From Tritonibacter scottomollicae (GTDB lineage: Bacteria > Pseudomonadota > Alphaproteobacteria > Rhodobacterales > Rhodobacteraceae), in contig NZ_PVUF01000001.1 of assembly GCF_003003215.1 (NCBI RefSeq), forward strand, positions 186,001 to 250,000: 64,000 nt of DNA, written 5' to 3'. Shown here piece after piece: positions 25,138 through 33,257 of the stretch (positions within the stretch are counted from its first letter, which is position 1; each line of letters opens with the position of its first letter). The notes under the pieces were generated by a model. That model was not told the DNA's origin. It searched no databases and worked only from the letters and a program-made list of their open reading frames with translations. Made by a program: the position numbers and the translations under genes.

Positions 25138-26034
25138 CTACCGCAATGTGCGATTTATCGGTGGCTTCACGCGCGCGGTGCCCGATGCGCGTGCGGCCAG
25201 CAATGCACCGCCGGTGATCAGCGCTGTTGCCAGTGCCAACCCCCATGAGGGGGGCGCGATCCCTGCAGCGACCAGAATCAAGGTCGACAAAAGAGGCGCC
25301 GCGTAGGAGCTGGTCCCCAACATTTGAATGTCCCCCTGCTTGACCCCGATGTCCCAGACATAAAACGCTAGGCCGACGGGGCCGAGGCCGAGCAACAAAG
25401 CAGAGGTCCAGCCAAGCGCGCCAATGGGCCATACGGTGTCTTCCAGCAGCAGGTGCAGCAGTCCGGAGGCGATCGCGCTCAGAAGGCAGAACACCGCGAC
25501 AGATGCGGTCGGGGCGCTGCCCAGCAAGCGAGAGCCGACAGAATAGCTCGACCAAAACACCGCACAAAGCAAGGCGAGGCCGTAGCCTGGCAGGTGTTGC
25601 GCTTGAAAGCCGACGCCGCCGCCCGTGATGATGCAGGCCGCCCCGGCAAACCCCAATAGCGCGCCGACAGAATGCCCCAGGCGCAACCGCTCACCCGGAA
25701 GGAGGCCGGAAAACAGCACGATCAGCAGCGGCCAGAGATAGGCGATCAGACCGGCCTCCGCAGCCGGTGCCGCGCGCAGGGCAGAGAAGTAGAGCGCGTG
25801 GTACCCGAACACCCCGATGGAGCCAAAGGCATAGACCCGCAGTGGCACCCGGCGCAGCTGCGCCCAGCTGCCGGTCACTTGCACCCAGATCAACCCGATA
25901 ACACCGCCAATGGTGAAACAGATCGTGTTCAGCAGCAGCGGTGGCGTCGGGCTGGACCCCACAGTCAACAGCGCCAGAAGCGCCCAGAGCAGGACGGCGA
26001 CAAAGCCGATGGCGGTGGCGCGAGTGCGGGACAT
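25138..26034 (-). CDS. EamA/DMT family transporter
   Basis: This 298-residue protein has about ten hydrophobic helices and the two-fold EamA repeat (for example HALYFSALRAAPAAEAGLIAYLWPLLIVLFSG in the first half and WTSALLLGLGPVGLAFYVWDIGVKQGDIQMLGTSSYAAPLLSTLIL in the second). The second-half sequence is close to YddG-type aromatic amino acid exporters. The substrate is unproven. It lies 6 bases downstream of the LysR gene stop on the same strand, so regulator and exporter are likely co-transcribed. Confidence 0.88.
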   Translation of the reverse strand: MSRTRATAIGFVAVLLWALLALLTVGSSPTPPLLLNTICFTIGGVIGLIWVQVTGSWAQLRRVPLRVYAFGSIGVFGYHALYFSALRAAPAAEAGLIAYLWPLLIVLFSGLLPGERLRLGHSVGALLGFAGAACIITGGGVGFQAQHLPGYGLALLCAVFWSSYSVGSRLLGSAPTASVAVFCLLSAIASGLLHLLLEDTVWPIGALGWTSALLLGLGPVGLAFYVWDIGVKQGDIQMLGTSSYAAPLLSTLILVAAGIAPPSWGLALATALITGGALLAARASGTARVKPPINRTLR

Positions 26035-26040
26035 TTTAAG

Positions 26041-26979
26041 TCAGAGATCCTTGGCGGGGATGATGTCGAAATCGTCCCACATATGCGCAGTTTTCTCAAT
26101 TTCTGCAAAGAACCATTCGCGAAAGGCTTTGATCTGTGGGCGGTCCTTGGTGCTTGGCAAACACAGGAAACGGAAACGCGCATCGGTTTCGATGGCGACC
26201 TTGAAGGGCGCCACGAGGCGACCTTCTTGTACGTCCTTGATGATCATCGGGCGTCGTCCCAGCGCCACGCCCAGACCGGCGCAGGCCGCATCAATGGCAT
26301 GATCGGCGTTGGAAAAATGCGTGCCGGGGCCGGGGGTGAACTCCCATCCAACGGCGCGGAACCACGTCGGCCAATCGCAGGGCGGGGTGAGAAAACTGAT
26401 GCTGTCATCGTAAATCAGCGGCGCGTTGCGCAGGCTGTCCGGGGTGGGGTATTGCGCAAAAAGCTCTGGCGTCATCACCGGCGTCAGCCATTCGGCGCGG
26501 GCCTCCTGCGAGACCAGTCCCTCGTCATCGCCATAGCCGAATCGAATTGCGACATCGACACTGTCACGCCGCAGATCGACCCTCCGCAGGCCGGCTGACA
26601 GGCGCAGGTCGATCTCCGGATGGCTTCGGGCAAATTCATAGAGCCGCGGTGCCAGCCATTTTGCCGTCAACGCAGGCCCCGCCGTCACCGTGAGCGAGGT
26701 GGTGTCCAGCACACGCCGGGCCTGCTGCCAGGCTGCGCCCAACGCCCGAAACCCCTCATCCGCGCCCGGCGCCAACGCGGTTCCGGCCTCCGTCAGCTCC
26801 ACCGCGCGATTCAGGCGGCGAAACAAGGGCGCCCCCAAGTGCTCTTCCAGCGACTTGATCTGAAACGACAGGGCGGCCGGTGTGACATTCAATTCGTCCG
26901 CCGCCTTGGCAAAGGACATATGTCGCGCCGCAGCATCAAAGGCGCGCAAAGCGGTGAGTGGGGGCAGGTTGCTGGACAT
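26041..26979 (-). CDS. LysR-family transcriptional regulator (GcvA-like)
   Basis: This 312-residue regulator has an N-terminal winged helix (PPLTALRAFDAAARHMSFAKAADELNVTPAALSFQIKSLEEHLG, residues 6-49), as in GcvA/AmpR-type members, and a periplasmic-binding-like effector domain from about 90 to 300. It is divergent from a small ORF at 27092 and upstream of the EamA exporter, so it may control either. The ATG at 26979 fits the family start. Confidence 0.92.
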   Translation of the reverse strand: MSSNLPPLTALRAFDAAARHMSFAKAADELNVTPAALSFQIKSLEEHLGAPLFRRLNRAVELTEAGTALAPGADEGFRALGAAWQQARRVLDTTSLTVTAGPALTAKWLAPRLYEFARSHPEIDLRLSAGLRRVDLRRDSVDVAIRFGYGDDEGLVSQEARAEWLTPVMTPELFAQYPTPDSLRNAPLIYDDSISFLTPPCDWPTWFRAVGWEFTPGPGTHFSNADHAIDAACAGLGVALGRRPMIIKDVQEGRLVAPFKVAIETDARFRFLCLPSTKDRPQIKAFREWFFAEIEKTAHMWDDFDIIPAKDL

Positions 26980-27091
26980 GTATCACTCAAGAATAGTTTA
27001 ACTGAAGGTCTCAAAACTCTCGTTTGTCGTCAATGATGCAAATGCGCATATTGGTGTCACAACAGAGACGCTAAACCGAAAGGTGGCCAGG

Positions 27092-27241
27092 ATGATTGAA
27101 TATGCTGCAACAACCGAAGTGAAACAGGGCATGGCCCGGGCTCACGAAGCGCGTGCGCAGGTCCTGCGTGACGCGATCTCATGGATCTTTGCTCGCCGCC
27201 GGACTTCGGCCCCGGGCATCCGGGTTTCCCGCTGGGCCTGA
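27092..27241 (+). CDS. Small conserved-looking protein, 49 residues
   Basis: This ORF encodes 49 residues starting MIEYAATTEVKQGMARAHEARAQ and ending RVSRWA. It is basic, with a helical middle (residues 10-36) and an arginine-rich tail. The compact layout (helix then a basic C-terminus) recalls DUF1127-like small proteins, but the DUF1127 core is not clear. It is divergent from the LysR gene and is followed by a strong hairpin, giving a complete small transcription unit. Its function is unknown. Confidence 0.6.
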   Translation: MIEYAATTEVKQGMARAHEARAQVLRDAISWIFARRRTSAPGIRVSRWA

Positions 27242-27280
27242 GCGCGCGCGAGCTCAACGCAGGCACTTACGGGATGAGAT

Positions 27281-27309
27281 AAGGGCCGGCTCGAGGTGAG
27301 CCGGCCCTT
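27281..27309. terminator. Terminator between the small ORF and phbB
   Basis: AAGGGCCGGCTC and GAGCCGGCCCTT form a perfect 12-bp stem with a 5-base loop. It lies between convergent units (the small ORF on plus, phbB on minus), followed by GTTGTACTT on the plus strand. Confidence 0.8.
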
Positions 27310-27338
27310 GTTGTACTTAGTTTCGTCAAAACCCGTCG

Positions 27339-28061
27339 TCAGGAGAAGAACTGACCGCCGTTCGCCGAGATGGTGGAGCCGTTGATGAACGATGCCTCGT
27401 CCGAGGCGAGGAAACCCACGCAGCGGGCGATTTCTTCGGGCTCACCCAGACGCCCGGTGGGGATCTGGCCGATGATCGCGTCGCGCACCTTTTCCGGCAC
27501 CGCCATCACCATTTCGGTGGCGATATAGCCCGGGCAGACTGCATTGGCGGTGATGCCCTTGGCCGCACCTTCCTGTGCCAGCGATTTCACGATGCCGAGG
27601 TCCCCGGCCTTGGTTGCGGCATAGTTCACCTGTGCGAACTGGCCCTTCTGACCGTTGATGGATGAGATCACGATCACCCGGCCAAAGCCGCGCTCTCGCA
27701 TCCCCGGCCAAACGGGATGTACGGTGTTGAATACCCCGGTCAGGTTGGTGTCGATCACCTGCTGCCATTGCTCGGGCTGCATCTTGTGAAACGGTGCGTC
27801 GCGGGTGATGCCTGCGTTGGCGACCACGATATCGATGGGGCCAAGATCGGCCTCGACCTGCTGAATCCCGGCCTTACTCTCCTCATAGCTGGCCACGTTC
27901 CACTTGTAGGTCTTGATTCCGGTTTCTTCGGTGAACTGCGCAGCCGCTGCGTCATTGCCGGCATAGGTCGCGGCAACATTGCAGCCCTGTGCCTTGAGCG
28001 CTTTGGAAATTGCGGCGCCGATACCGCGTGATCCGCCGGTAACAAGGGCAATACGAGCCAT
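27339..28061 (-). CDS. phbB: Acetoacetyl-CoA reductase
   Basis: This 240-residue NADPH-dependent short-chain dehydrogenase makes (R)-3-hydroxybutyryl-CoA for polyhydroxybutyrate. In alphaproteobacteria with the ethylmalonyl-CoA pathway the product also feeds that route. The cofactor loop is VTGGSRGIG (residues 6-14), followed by NAGITRD, the catalytic serine in VISSINGQKGQ and the YxxxK in NYAATKAG. GGAGG lies about 8 bases upstream of the ATG at 28061. It is 231 bp downstream of phaA, with a terminator in between. Confidence 0.96.
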   Translation of the reverse strand: MARIALVTGGSRGIGAAISKALKAQGCNVAATYAGNDAAAAQFTEETGIKTYKWNVASYEESKAGIQQVEADLGPIDIVVANAGITRDAPFHKMQPEQWQQVIDTNLTGVFNTVHPVWPGMRERGFGRVIVISSINGQKGQFAQVNYAATKAGDLGIVKSLAQEGAAKGITANAVCPGYIATEMVMAVPEKVRDAIIGQIPTGRLGEPEEIARCVGFLASDEASFINGSTISANGGQFFS

Positions 28062-28216
28062 ATGAGAGTTCCTCCAACTTCTTTACTTCACTTGTAATCT
28101 TATTGCACGCGAGGTGATTGCGCGGCAATAAAATTTCACCACCAACATGCTGCATCATCCTGATGCCGCACGCTGGCCGATGAGGTAACACTAAACCGGA
28201 GATTGTAACGTGAGAA

Positions 28217-28247
28217 CGAAAAAGAAAAGGGCGCCCGAAAGCGCCCC
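28217..28247 (-). terminator. Rho-independent terminator between phaA and phbB
   Basis: On the minus strand GGGCGC-(6)-GCGCCC is followed by TTTTCTTTTT. It sits about 46 bases after the phaA stop and 156 bases before the phbB start. Confidence 0.8.
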
Positions 28248-28292
28248 AAGTCTTGCTGATATTCTAGTCACTTAATCTGCGTTGTCCCGGGT

Positions 28293-29468
28293 TCAGGGCC
28301 GTTCCACACACATAGCGACGCCCATGCCGCCACCGATGCAGAGCGTGGCAAGACCCTTCTTGGCGCCGCGGCGCTTCATCTCGAACAGCAGCGTGTTCAG
28401 TACGCGACACCCGGATGCGCCGATCGGGTGGCCGATGGCGATGGCGCCGCCGTTCACATTGACGATCTCGGGGTTCCAGCCCATGTCCTTGTTGACCGCA
28501 CAGGCCTGCGCCGCGAAGGCCTCGTTGGCCTCGACCAGATCCAGATCATCCACGGACCAGCCGGCTTTATCCAGCGCCTTGCGGGAGGCGTAGATCGGCC
28601 CCACACCCATGATCGACGGGTCCAGGCCGGCGGTGGCATAAGAAGCGATACGGGCCAGCGGCTCGATGCCACGCTTTTCGGCCTCATCAGCGCTCATCAG
28701 CAGGGTGGCGGCGGCACCGTCGTTGAGGCCGGAGGCATTGGCTGCGGTCACCGAGCCGTCCTTGGTGAAGGCGGGGCGCAGTTTCTGCATTGCGGCCATG
28801 GTGGCGCCGTGGCGGATGTATTCGTCCTGATCCACGGTGATGTCGCCCTTGCGGTGCTTGACGACAAAGGCGGCGATCTCATCGGCGAATTTGCCGGCCT
28901 TCTGCGCCGCTTCGGCTTTGTTCTGCGAGGCCACGGCGAATTCATCCTGCATATCGCGGGAGATCTGCCATTTTGCGGCGACGTTCTCGGCGGTCTGGCC
29001 CATGTGGTAGCCGTTGAACGCATCCCACAAGCCGTCGCGGATCATCGTGTCGATATACTGCATGTCGCCCATCTTGTGACCGGCGCGCAGGTTGGCGGCA
29101 TGGGGGCTGAGGGTCATGTTTTCCTGACCACCTGCGGCGACGATTGACGCATCACCAAGCTGGATGTGCTGGGCCCCGAGTGCGACGGCGCGCAGGCCGG
29201 AGCCGCAGACCTGGTTGATGCTCCAGGCGGCGCTTTCCTGCGGCAGGCCAGCGTTGATATGGGCCTGGCGGGCAGGGTTCTGCCCTTGGGCGGCAGTCAG
29301 CACCTGGCCGAGGATGGTTTCCGAGACCTCGGATTTGTCGATGCCGGCGCGGGCCACCACGGCCTCCAGCACGGCGGCGCCCAGATCGTGGGCGGGCGTG
29401 TTGGCGAACGCGCCGCCAAAGCTGCCGACGGCGGTGCGCGCGGCGGATGCGATTACTACGTTGGTCAT
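28293..29468 (-). CDS. phaA: Acetyl-CoA C-acetyltransferase (beta-ketothiolase)
   Basis: This 391-residue thiolase condenses two acetyl-CoA to acetoacetyl-CoA. The three thiolase signatures are present: active-site cysteine in NQVCGSGLRAV (about C88), the substrate-binding histidine in GGAIAIGHPIGASG, and the C-terminal cysteine in CIGGGMG. The ATG at 29468 with AGAGG 10-14 bases before it is the family-typical start (MTNVVIASAARTAVG); an in-frame extension to 29666 is not thiolase-like. It works with phbB and supplies the ethylmalonyl-CoA pathway. Confidence 0.96.
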   Translation of the reverse strand: MTNVVIASAARTAVGSFGGAFANTPAHDLGAAVLEAVVARAGIDKSEVSETILGQVLTAAQGQNPARQAHINAGLPQESAAWSINQVCGSGLRAVALGAQHIQLGDASIVAAGGQENMTLSPHAANLRAGHKMGDMQYIDTMIRDGLWDAFNGYHMGQTAENVAAKWQISRDMQDEFAVASQNKAEAAQKAGKFADEIAAFVVKHRKGDITVDQDEYIRHGATMAAMQKLRPAFTKDGSVTAANASGLNDGAAATLLMSADEAEKRGIEPLARIASYATAGLDPSIMGVGPIYASRKALDKAGWSVDDLDLVEANEAFAAQACAVNKDMGWNPEIVNVNGGAIAIGHPIGASGCRVLNTLLFEMKRRGAKKGLATLCIGGGMGVAMCVERP

Positions 29469-29794
29469 TCGGTCAGTCCTCTGCATGTTCTGCGGAAACG
29501 CCGACGCGGTGGGGTGCTTAAGCGTCACCCGGCTTGTGCGACGTCTCCTCCCTTCCGCCATGGAATAGCCCAACCGTGCACTTGCAGCAACTGTTCCGAG
29601 TGCGGCTGCGTAACACCCGCGCAAAAAGGCGGCGTTGCACGGCATGGGCTGTGATGGTGCAGACACCGCCCCCAGACGGCACAGACAGCTGGTCGCATAG
29701 GGTGCAGATCAGGGACGCCTTAGACCCATCCTGAAAAACAGAATGGGTCTGACGCGTTCAGGGCAAGCGTCGCGAATCGGTGCTTCGGGTGACC
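29469..29794. other. 326-bp spacer between the EAL gene and phaA
   Basis: This holds the phaA upstream region and, at 29722-29750, an imperfect hairpin (AGACCCAT/ATGGGTCT continued by CTG/CAG over a 5-base loop) that follows the EAL stop and may stop its transcript. No gene is supported. Confidence 0.5.
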
Positions 29795-30640
29795 TCAGGC
29801 GCGGGCGCGCGCGTCGTTTTCCGCCTGCCACGGTGGGGTGATCGACGGAGCACCATAGAGGAAGCCTTGCAAGCAATCGGCACCCGCCTCGATCAGGAAT
29901 TCGGCGTCCTCTTGCCGTTCGACGGATTCGGCAACGATGAACATGTCGAACTGCTTGGCGATTGCGATCAGGGCGCGGATCACGGCCTGATTGTCGTGGT
30001 TTGCATGAACGCCCCGGACAAACTGCCCGTCGATCTTCACCGCATCGAAGAAGAACTCGCGAAAATGTCCGATTGCCGTGGTGCCGGCGCCAAAATTATC
30101 CAGTGCAAAGGCAATGCCGTGTTGCTGCATCTGGTCCATGAAGTCGATCACCAGCTCTGGTGCCGCCATTGCGGAGGCTTCGGAAATCTCCAGCACCAGC
30201 CGTTCGCCAAGGAATTCGCTGTTTTCGAGAAAGCGTTCCAGTACCTTGTTCCATTGGCTGTAGCCGATGGAACGGGCGGACATATTGACGGACATGCGCA
30301 CGTTGGGATTGCGCTGCAGTACCCGGAGGCTCTGCTCCAGTGCCAGACAGTCGAGCTTGCGCCCCAACTCGCGCTCTTCGATCACGCTCATGAATTCCCG
30401 TGCCGGGATAATACGGCCCGTGGCGTCCATCACACGGATGTAGCCCTCGTAGAAGGCGATCATGTCTGTCGCGTGGCTTTGTACAATGGGCTGATAGGCC
30501 AGAAGGGTCTGGTCGTGTTTGACCGCCTCCGCCACCATGTCCACGACGTTGCGATCCCGGGCCACTACGGCTGCAGAGAGCGGGTTTTCCGCCCCTTCCG
30601 GGATGTCGGTTTTCCAGAAATGCCTTTTCTTCACCTTCAA
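29795..30640 (-). CDS. EAL-domain protein, probably degenerate
   Basis: This 281-residue protein consists of a single EAL domain (about 35-270) without GGDEF or a signal or membrane segment. Active c-di-GMP phosphodiesterases need several metal and catalytic residues. Here E65 is kept but the EAL triplet reads EGY, N119 is present (VNMSARS), E151 is present, DDFG is altered to D181-N182-F-G, K202 and D204 are kept, and E238, E241 and Q258 are present. The D-to-N change suggests reduced or lost hydrolysis and perhaps a binding role. The start is uncertain: TTG at 30640 has a weak site, and the GTG at 30634 is a close alternative. Confidence 0.85.
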   Translation of the reverse strand: MKVKKRHFWKTDIPEGAENPLSAAVVARDRNVVDMVAEAVKHDQTLLAYQPIVQSHATDMIAFYEGYIRVMDATGRIIPAREFMSVIEERELGRKLDCLALEQSLRVLQRNPNVRMSVNMSARSIGYSQWNKVLERFLENSEFLGERLVLEISEASAMAAPELVIDFMDQMQQHGIAFALDNFGAGTTAIGHFREFFFDAVKIDGQFVRGVHANHDNQAVIRALIAIAKQFDMFIVAESVERQEDAEFLIEAGADCLQGFLYGAPSITPPWQAENDARARA

Positions 30641-30790
30641 AACCCCATCGGTTTGCGGCGACCGGGCGGTTGTGGACGCCGATCGAGTTGTCCAATGACC
30701 CTACAATCTTCCAAAAGAGTTGCATGGGGATTAAGAACGGCATTTTATCTAGCTGCCCTCCCGCAGGACGAGAGGGCAGGTCAGTTGCAG

Positions 30791-31354
30791 TCAGGAGCCT
30801 GCCACCAATGCACCGATCACGGCGCGGGCACTGTCGGAATTCCAGTCCGCTTCGCCCCGCAACCGGGCGATTTCATTCCCTTCTGGGTCCAGAATGACGG
30901 TGATCGGCAGGCCCAGCACCGCCATGTCGCGGGCTACGGCGCCCTTGGGGTCCTGATGGCGCGGCAGGTTGGTCACGCCGATCTCGTCAAAGAACTTCTT
31001 GATGCCGGCGGGATTGTTCCGACCCGTCGCCAGCGTCAGAACTTCGAAAGTGTCGCCGCCGAATTCGTCCTGCAGGGCCGAGAGCATCGGCATTTCCTTG
31101 CGACAGGGCGGGCACCAGGTGGCCCAGAAGTTCACCAGCACATATTTGCCTTCATAGTCAGACAGATGCGCCTGACCGGCATCATCTGCCAGCTCGAAAG
31201 CCGCATCAGAGGCCGGTTTGGCCTCACTGTGGAAAACCAATTTCTGCATGTCGCCCTCGCGCAGGGCCTCGACGGTGCTCAGATCGGCGGCGAAGGCGGC
31301 ATTTGCACCGAGGGCAAGGGCCATATAAAGGGAAAGCTGACGAACAAGACGCAT
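30791..31354 (-). CDS. TlpA-family thiol:disulfide reductase
   Basis: This 187-residue exported thioredoxin-like protein has a signal peptide (about 1-23, ANAAFAAD) and the active site WATWCPPCRKEMP (CPPC at about 81-84), followed by LGLPITVILD with the cis-proline. Such proteins reduce periplasmic cysteines, for example during cytochrome maturation; the client is unknown. It is divergent from argH with only 20 bases between the starts. A weak hairpin (CTGCCCTC/GAGGGCAG) follows the stop. Confidence 0.92.
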   Translation of the reverse strand: MRLVRQLSLYMALALGANAAFAADLSTVEALREGDMQKLVFHSEAKPASDAAFELADDAGQAHLSDYEGKYVLVNFWATWCPPCRKEMPMLSALQDEFGGDTFEVLTLATGRNNPAGIKKFFDEIGVTNLPRHQDPKGAVARDMAVLGLPITVILDPEGNEIARLRGEADWNSDSARAVIGALVAGS

Positions 31355-31374
31355 AGTATCTCCAGGGTTGGGCC

Positions 31375-32766
31375 ATGACAGACAAGACCTCGAACCAGAT
31401 GTGGGGCGGCCGCTTTGCCGCCGGACCGGACGCGATCATGGAGGCGATCAACGCCTCGATCGGGTTCGACCAGCGCATGGCAGCACAGGACATCGCGGGC
31501 TCTCGGGCTCATGCGGCGATGCTCGCCGCGGCCGGTGTGATTACGGATAATGATGCCGAGGCGATCCGTGAAGGCCTGCTCACCGTTTTGTCAGAGATTG
31601 AAAGCGGTCAGTTCCAGTTCTCCACCGCGCTGGAAGACATCCACATGAACGTGGAATCGCGCCTGAAGGAGATCATCGGCGAACCGGCGGGCCGTCTGCA
31701 CACGGGCCGCTCGCGCAACGATCAGGTGGCGACTGACTTCAAACTCTGGGTGCGCGACCAGCTGGACGCCGCCGCCAAGGGGCTTGAGGCGCTGATCGCC
31801 GCGCTGGTCGACCAGGCCGAGGCGGGTGCCGACTGGGTGATGCCGGGCTTCACCCACCTGCAGGTTGCACAGCCGGTGACCTGGGGCCACCACATGATGG
31901 CTTATGTCGAGATGTTTGGCCGTGATCTGTCCCGTGTCCGCGATGCGCGCGCCCGGATGAACGAATCGCCGCTTGGCTCTGCCGCGCTCGCCGGGACCTC
32001 CTTTCCGATCGACCGCGACATGACCGCCAACGCCTTGGGCTTTGACCGCCCCACCGCCAACTCGCTGGATGCCGTGTCGGATCGCGATTTCGCGCTGGAG
32101 TTCCTGTCCGTCGCCTCGATTTGCGCCATGCACCTCAGCCGTTTTGCCGAGGAGCTGGTGATCTGGTCGTCGGCCCAGTTCCGTTTTGTGACCCTGTCGG
32201 ACCGCTTCTCCACCGGTTCCTCGATCATGCCGCAGAAGAAGAACCCCGACGCCGCCGAGCTGATCCGCGCCAAGGTGGGCCGGATCTTTGGCGCAAACAC
32301 CGCGCTGATGATGGTGATGAAGGGGCTGCCGCTGGCCTATTCCAAGGACATGCAGGAAGACAAGGAACAGGTCTTTGATGCCGCCGACAACTGGATGCTG
32401 GCGCTGGCGGCGATGCAGGGCATGGTCAAGGACATGAGCGCCAACCGCGACAGCCTCGCGGCGGCGGCTGGTTCCGGCTTCTCCACCGCCACCGATCTGG
32501 CGGATTGGATGGTGCGGGTGCTCAAGGTGCCGTTCCGCGATGCCCACCATGTGACCGGCGCGCTGGTGGCGATGGCCGAGTCGCGCGGCGTGGATCTGCC
32601 AGATCTCAGCCTTGAGGACATGAAAAGCGTGCATGACGGCATCACCGAGGATATCTTTACCGTGTTGGGTGTGGAGAATTCGGTGAATTCGCGCACGTCC
32701 TACGGGGGCACCGCGCCCATTGAAGTGCGCGCGCAGGTCGCCCGCTGGAAAGAGATCCTGGGCTGA
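31375..32766 (+). CDS. argH: Argininosuccinate lyase
   Basis: This 463-residue enzyme releases fumarate and arginine from argininosuccinate. It belongs to the fumarase/aspartase superfamily; the signature [15 protein letters not shown] (about 284-298) holds the flexible catalytic serine loop, and [14 protein letters not shown] and the HLQ of [10 protein letters not shown] are conserved. The length is normal. It is the first gene of a run with two small lipoproteins and lysA. Confidence 0.98.
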   Translation: MTDKTSNQMWGGRFAAGPDAIMEAINASIGFDQRMAAQDIAGSRAHAAMLAAAGVITDNDAEAIREGLLTVLSEIESGQFQFSTALEDIHMNVESRLKEIIGEPAGRLHTGRSRNDQVATDFKLWVRDQLDAAAKGLEALIAALVDQAEAGADWVMPGFTHLQVAQPVTWGHHMMAYVEMFGRDLSRVRDARARMNESPLGSAALAGTSFPIDRDMTANALGFDRPTANSLDAVSDRDFALEFLSVASICAMHLSRFAEELVIWSSAQFRFVTLSDRFSTGSSIMPQKKNPDAAELIRAKVGRIFGANTALMMVMKGLPLAYSKDMQEDKEQVFDAADNWMLALAAMQGMVKDMSANRDSLAAAAGSGFSTATDLADWMVRVLKVPFRDAHHVTGALVAMAESRGVDLPDLSLEDMKSVHDGITEDIFTVLGVENSVNSRTSYGGTAPIEVRAQVARWKEILG

Positions 32767-32788
32767 GGCCCGCCTTTAGGAGACCCCT

Positions 32789-32965
32789 ATGACCCGTGTT
32801 CTGATTGCTCTCGGTCTTGTTCTGTCGCTCACCGCCTGCGGTGTGGACGGCGAACCCGTGCGCCCGAGCCTGAATGCGGGTCTCGGGATCTCTGGCAGCG
32901 GCGTCCATCTGGGCGGCGCGGTGGGGGTCAGCAAAGGCCCCGTTTCCGTGAGTATCGGCCTATGA
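32789..32965 (+). CDS. Small lipoprotein, 58 residues
   Basis: The protein has a lipoprotein signal with LTAC at residues 14-17 (C17 lipidated) and then a short glycine-rich tail (GLGISGSGVHLGGAVGVSKG). TAGGAG precedes the start by about 10 bases. It starts 22 bases after argH and its stop overlaps the next lipoprotein start in ATGA. Such small lipoproteins after argH are something I associate with Rhodobacteraceae. Its function is unknown. Confidence 0.8.
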   Translation: MTRVLIALGLVLSLTACGVDGEPVRPSLNAGLGISGSGVHLGGAVGVSKGPVSVSIGL

Positions 32966-33108
32966 CCCGCACTGCATTGATCCTGTGTCTGGCCGTTGTG
33001 GCGGGCTGCGATTACTCTGGCGCGCCCCTGAAAGAACGCTCAGAGCCAACAGAGCCGGGCATTCATATCTCGGGCGAAGCCCGCGTGGGCGTTGTTCTGG
33101 GCGACTGA
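32962..33108 (+). CDS. Second small lipoprotein, 48 residues
   Basis: The lipobox is VAGC at residues 13-16 (C16), followed by a 32-residue tail ending HISGEARVGVVLGD. The last segment echoes the tail of the preceding lipoprotein (ISGSGVHLGGAVGV against ISGEARVGVVLG), so the two may be tandem duplicates. It overlaps the upstream gene by 4 bases. Its function is unknown. Confidence 0.78.
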   Translation: MTRTALILCLAVVAGCDYSGAPLKERSEPTEPGIHISGEARVGVVLGD

Positions 33109-33257
33109 CATGGCCTGCCTCGCGTCCTGCCGGTAACGGTGAACCACCGCCACGCCTCTCGGTAAAACGGCAGGGACAGCCCGCGGCGGCTGCAAAGACT
33201 GTACCCGCACATTGGAATCATTTGCCCAAGGGTCTGTTTTTGCCCTAAACGCGGGCC

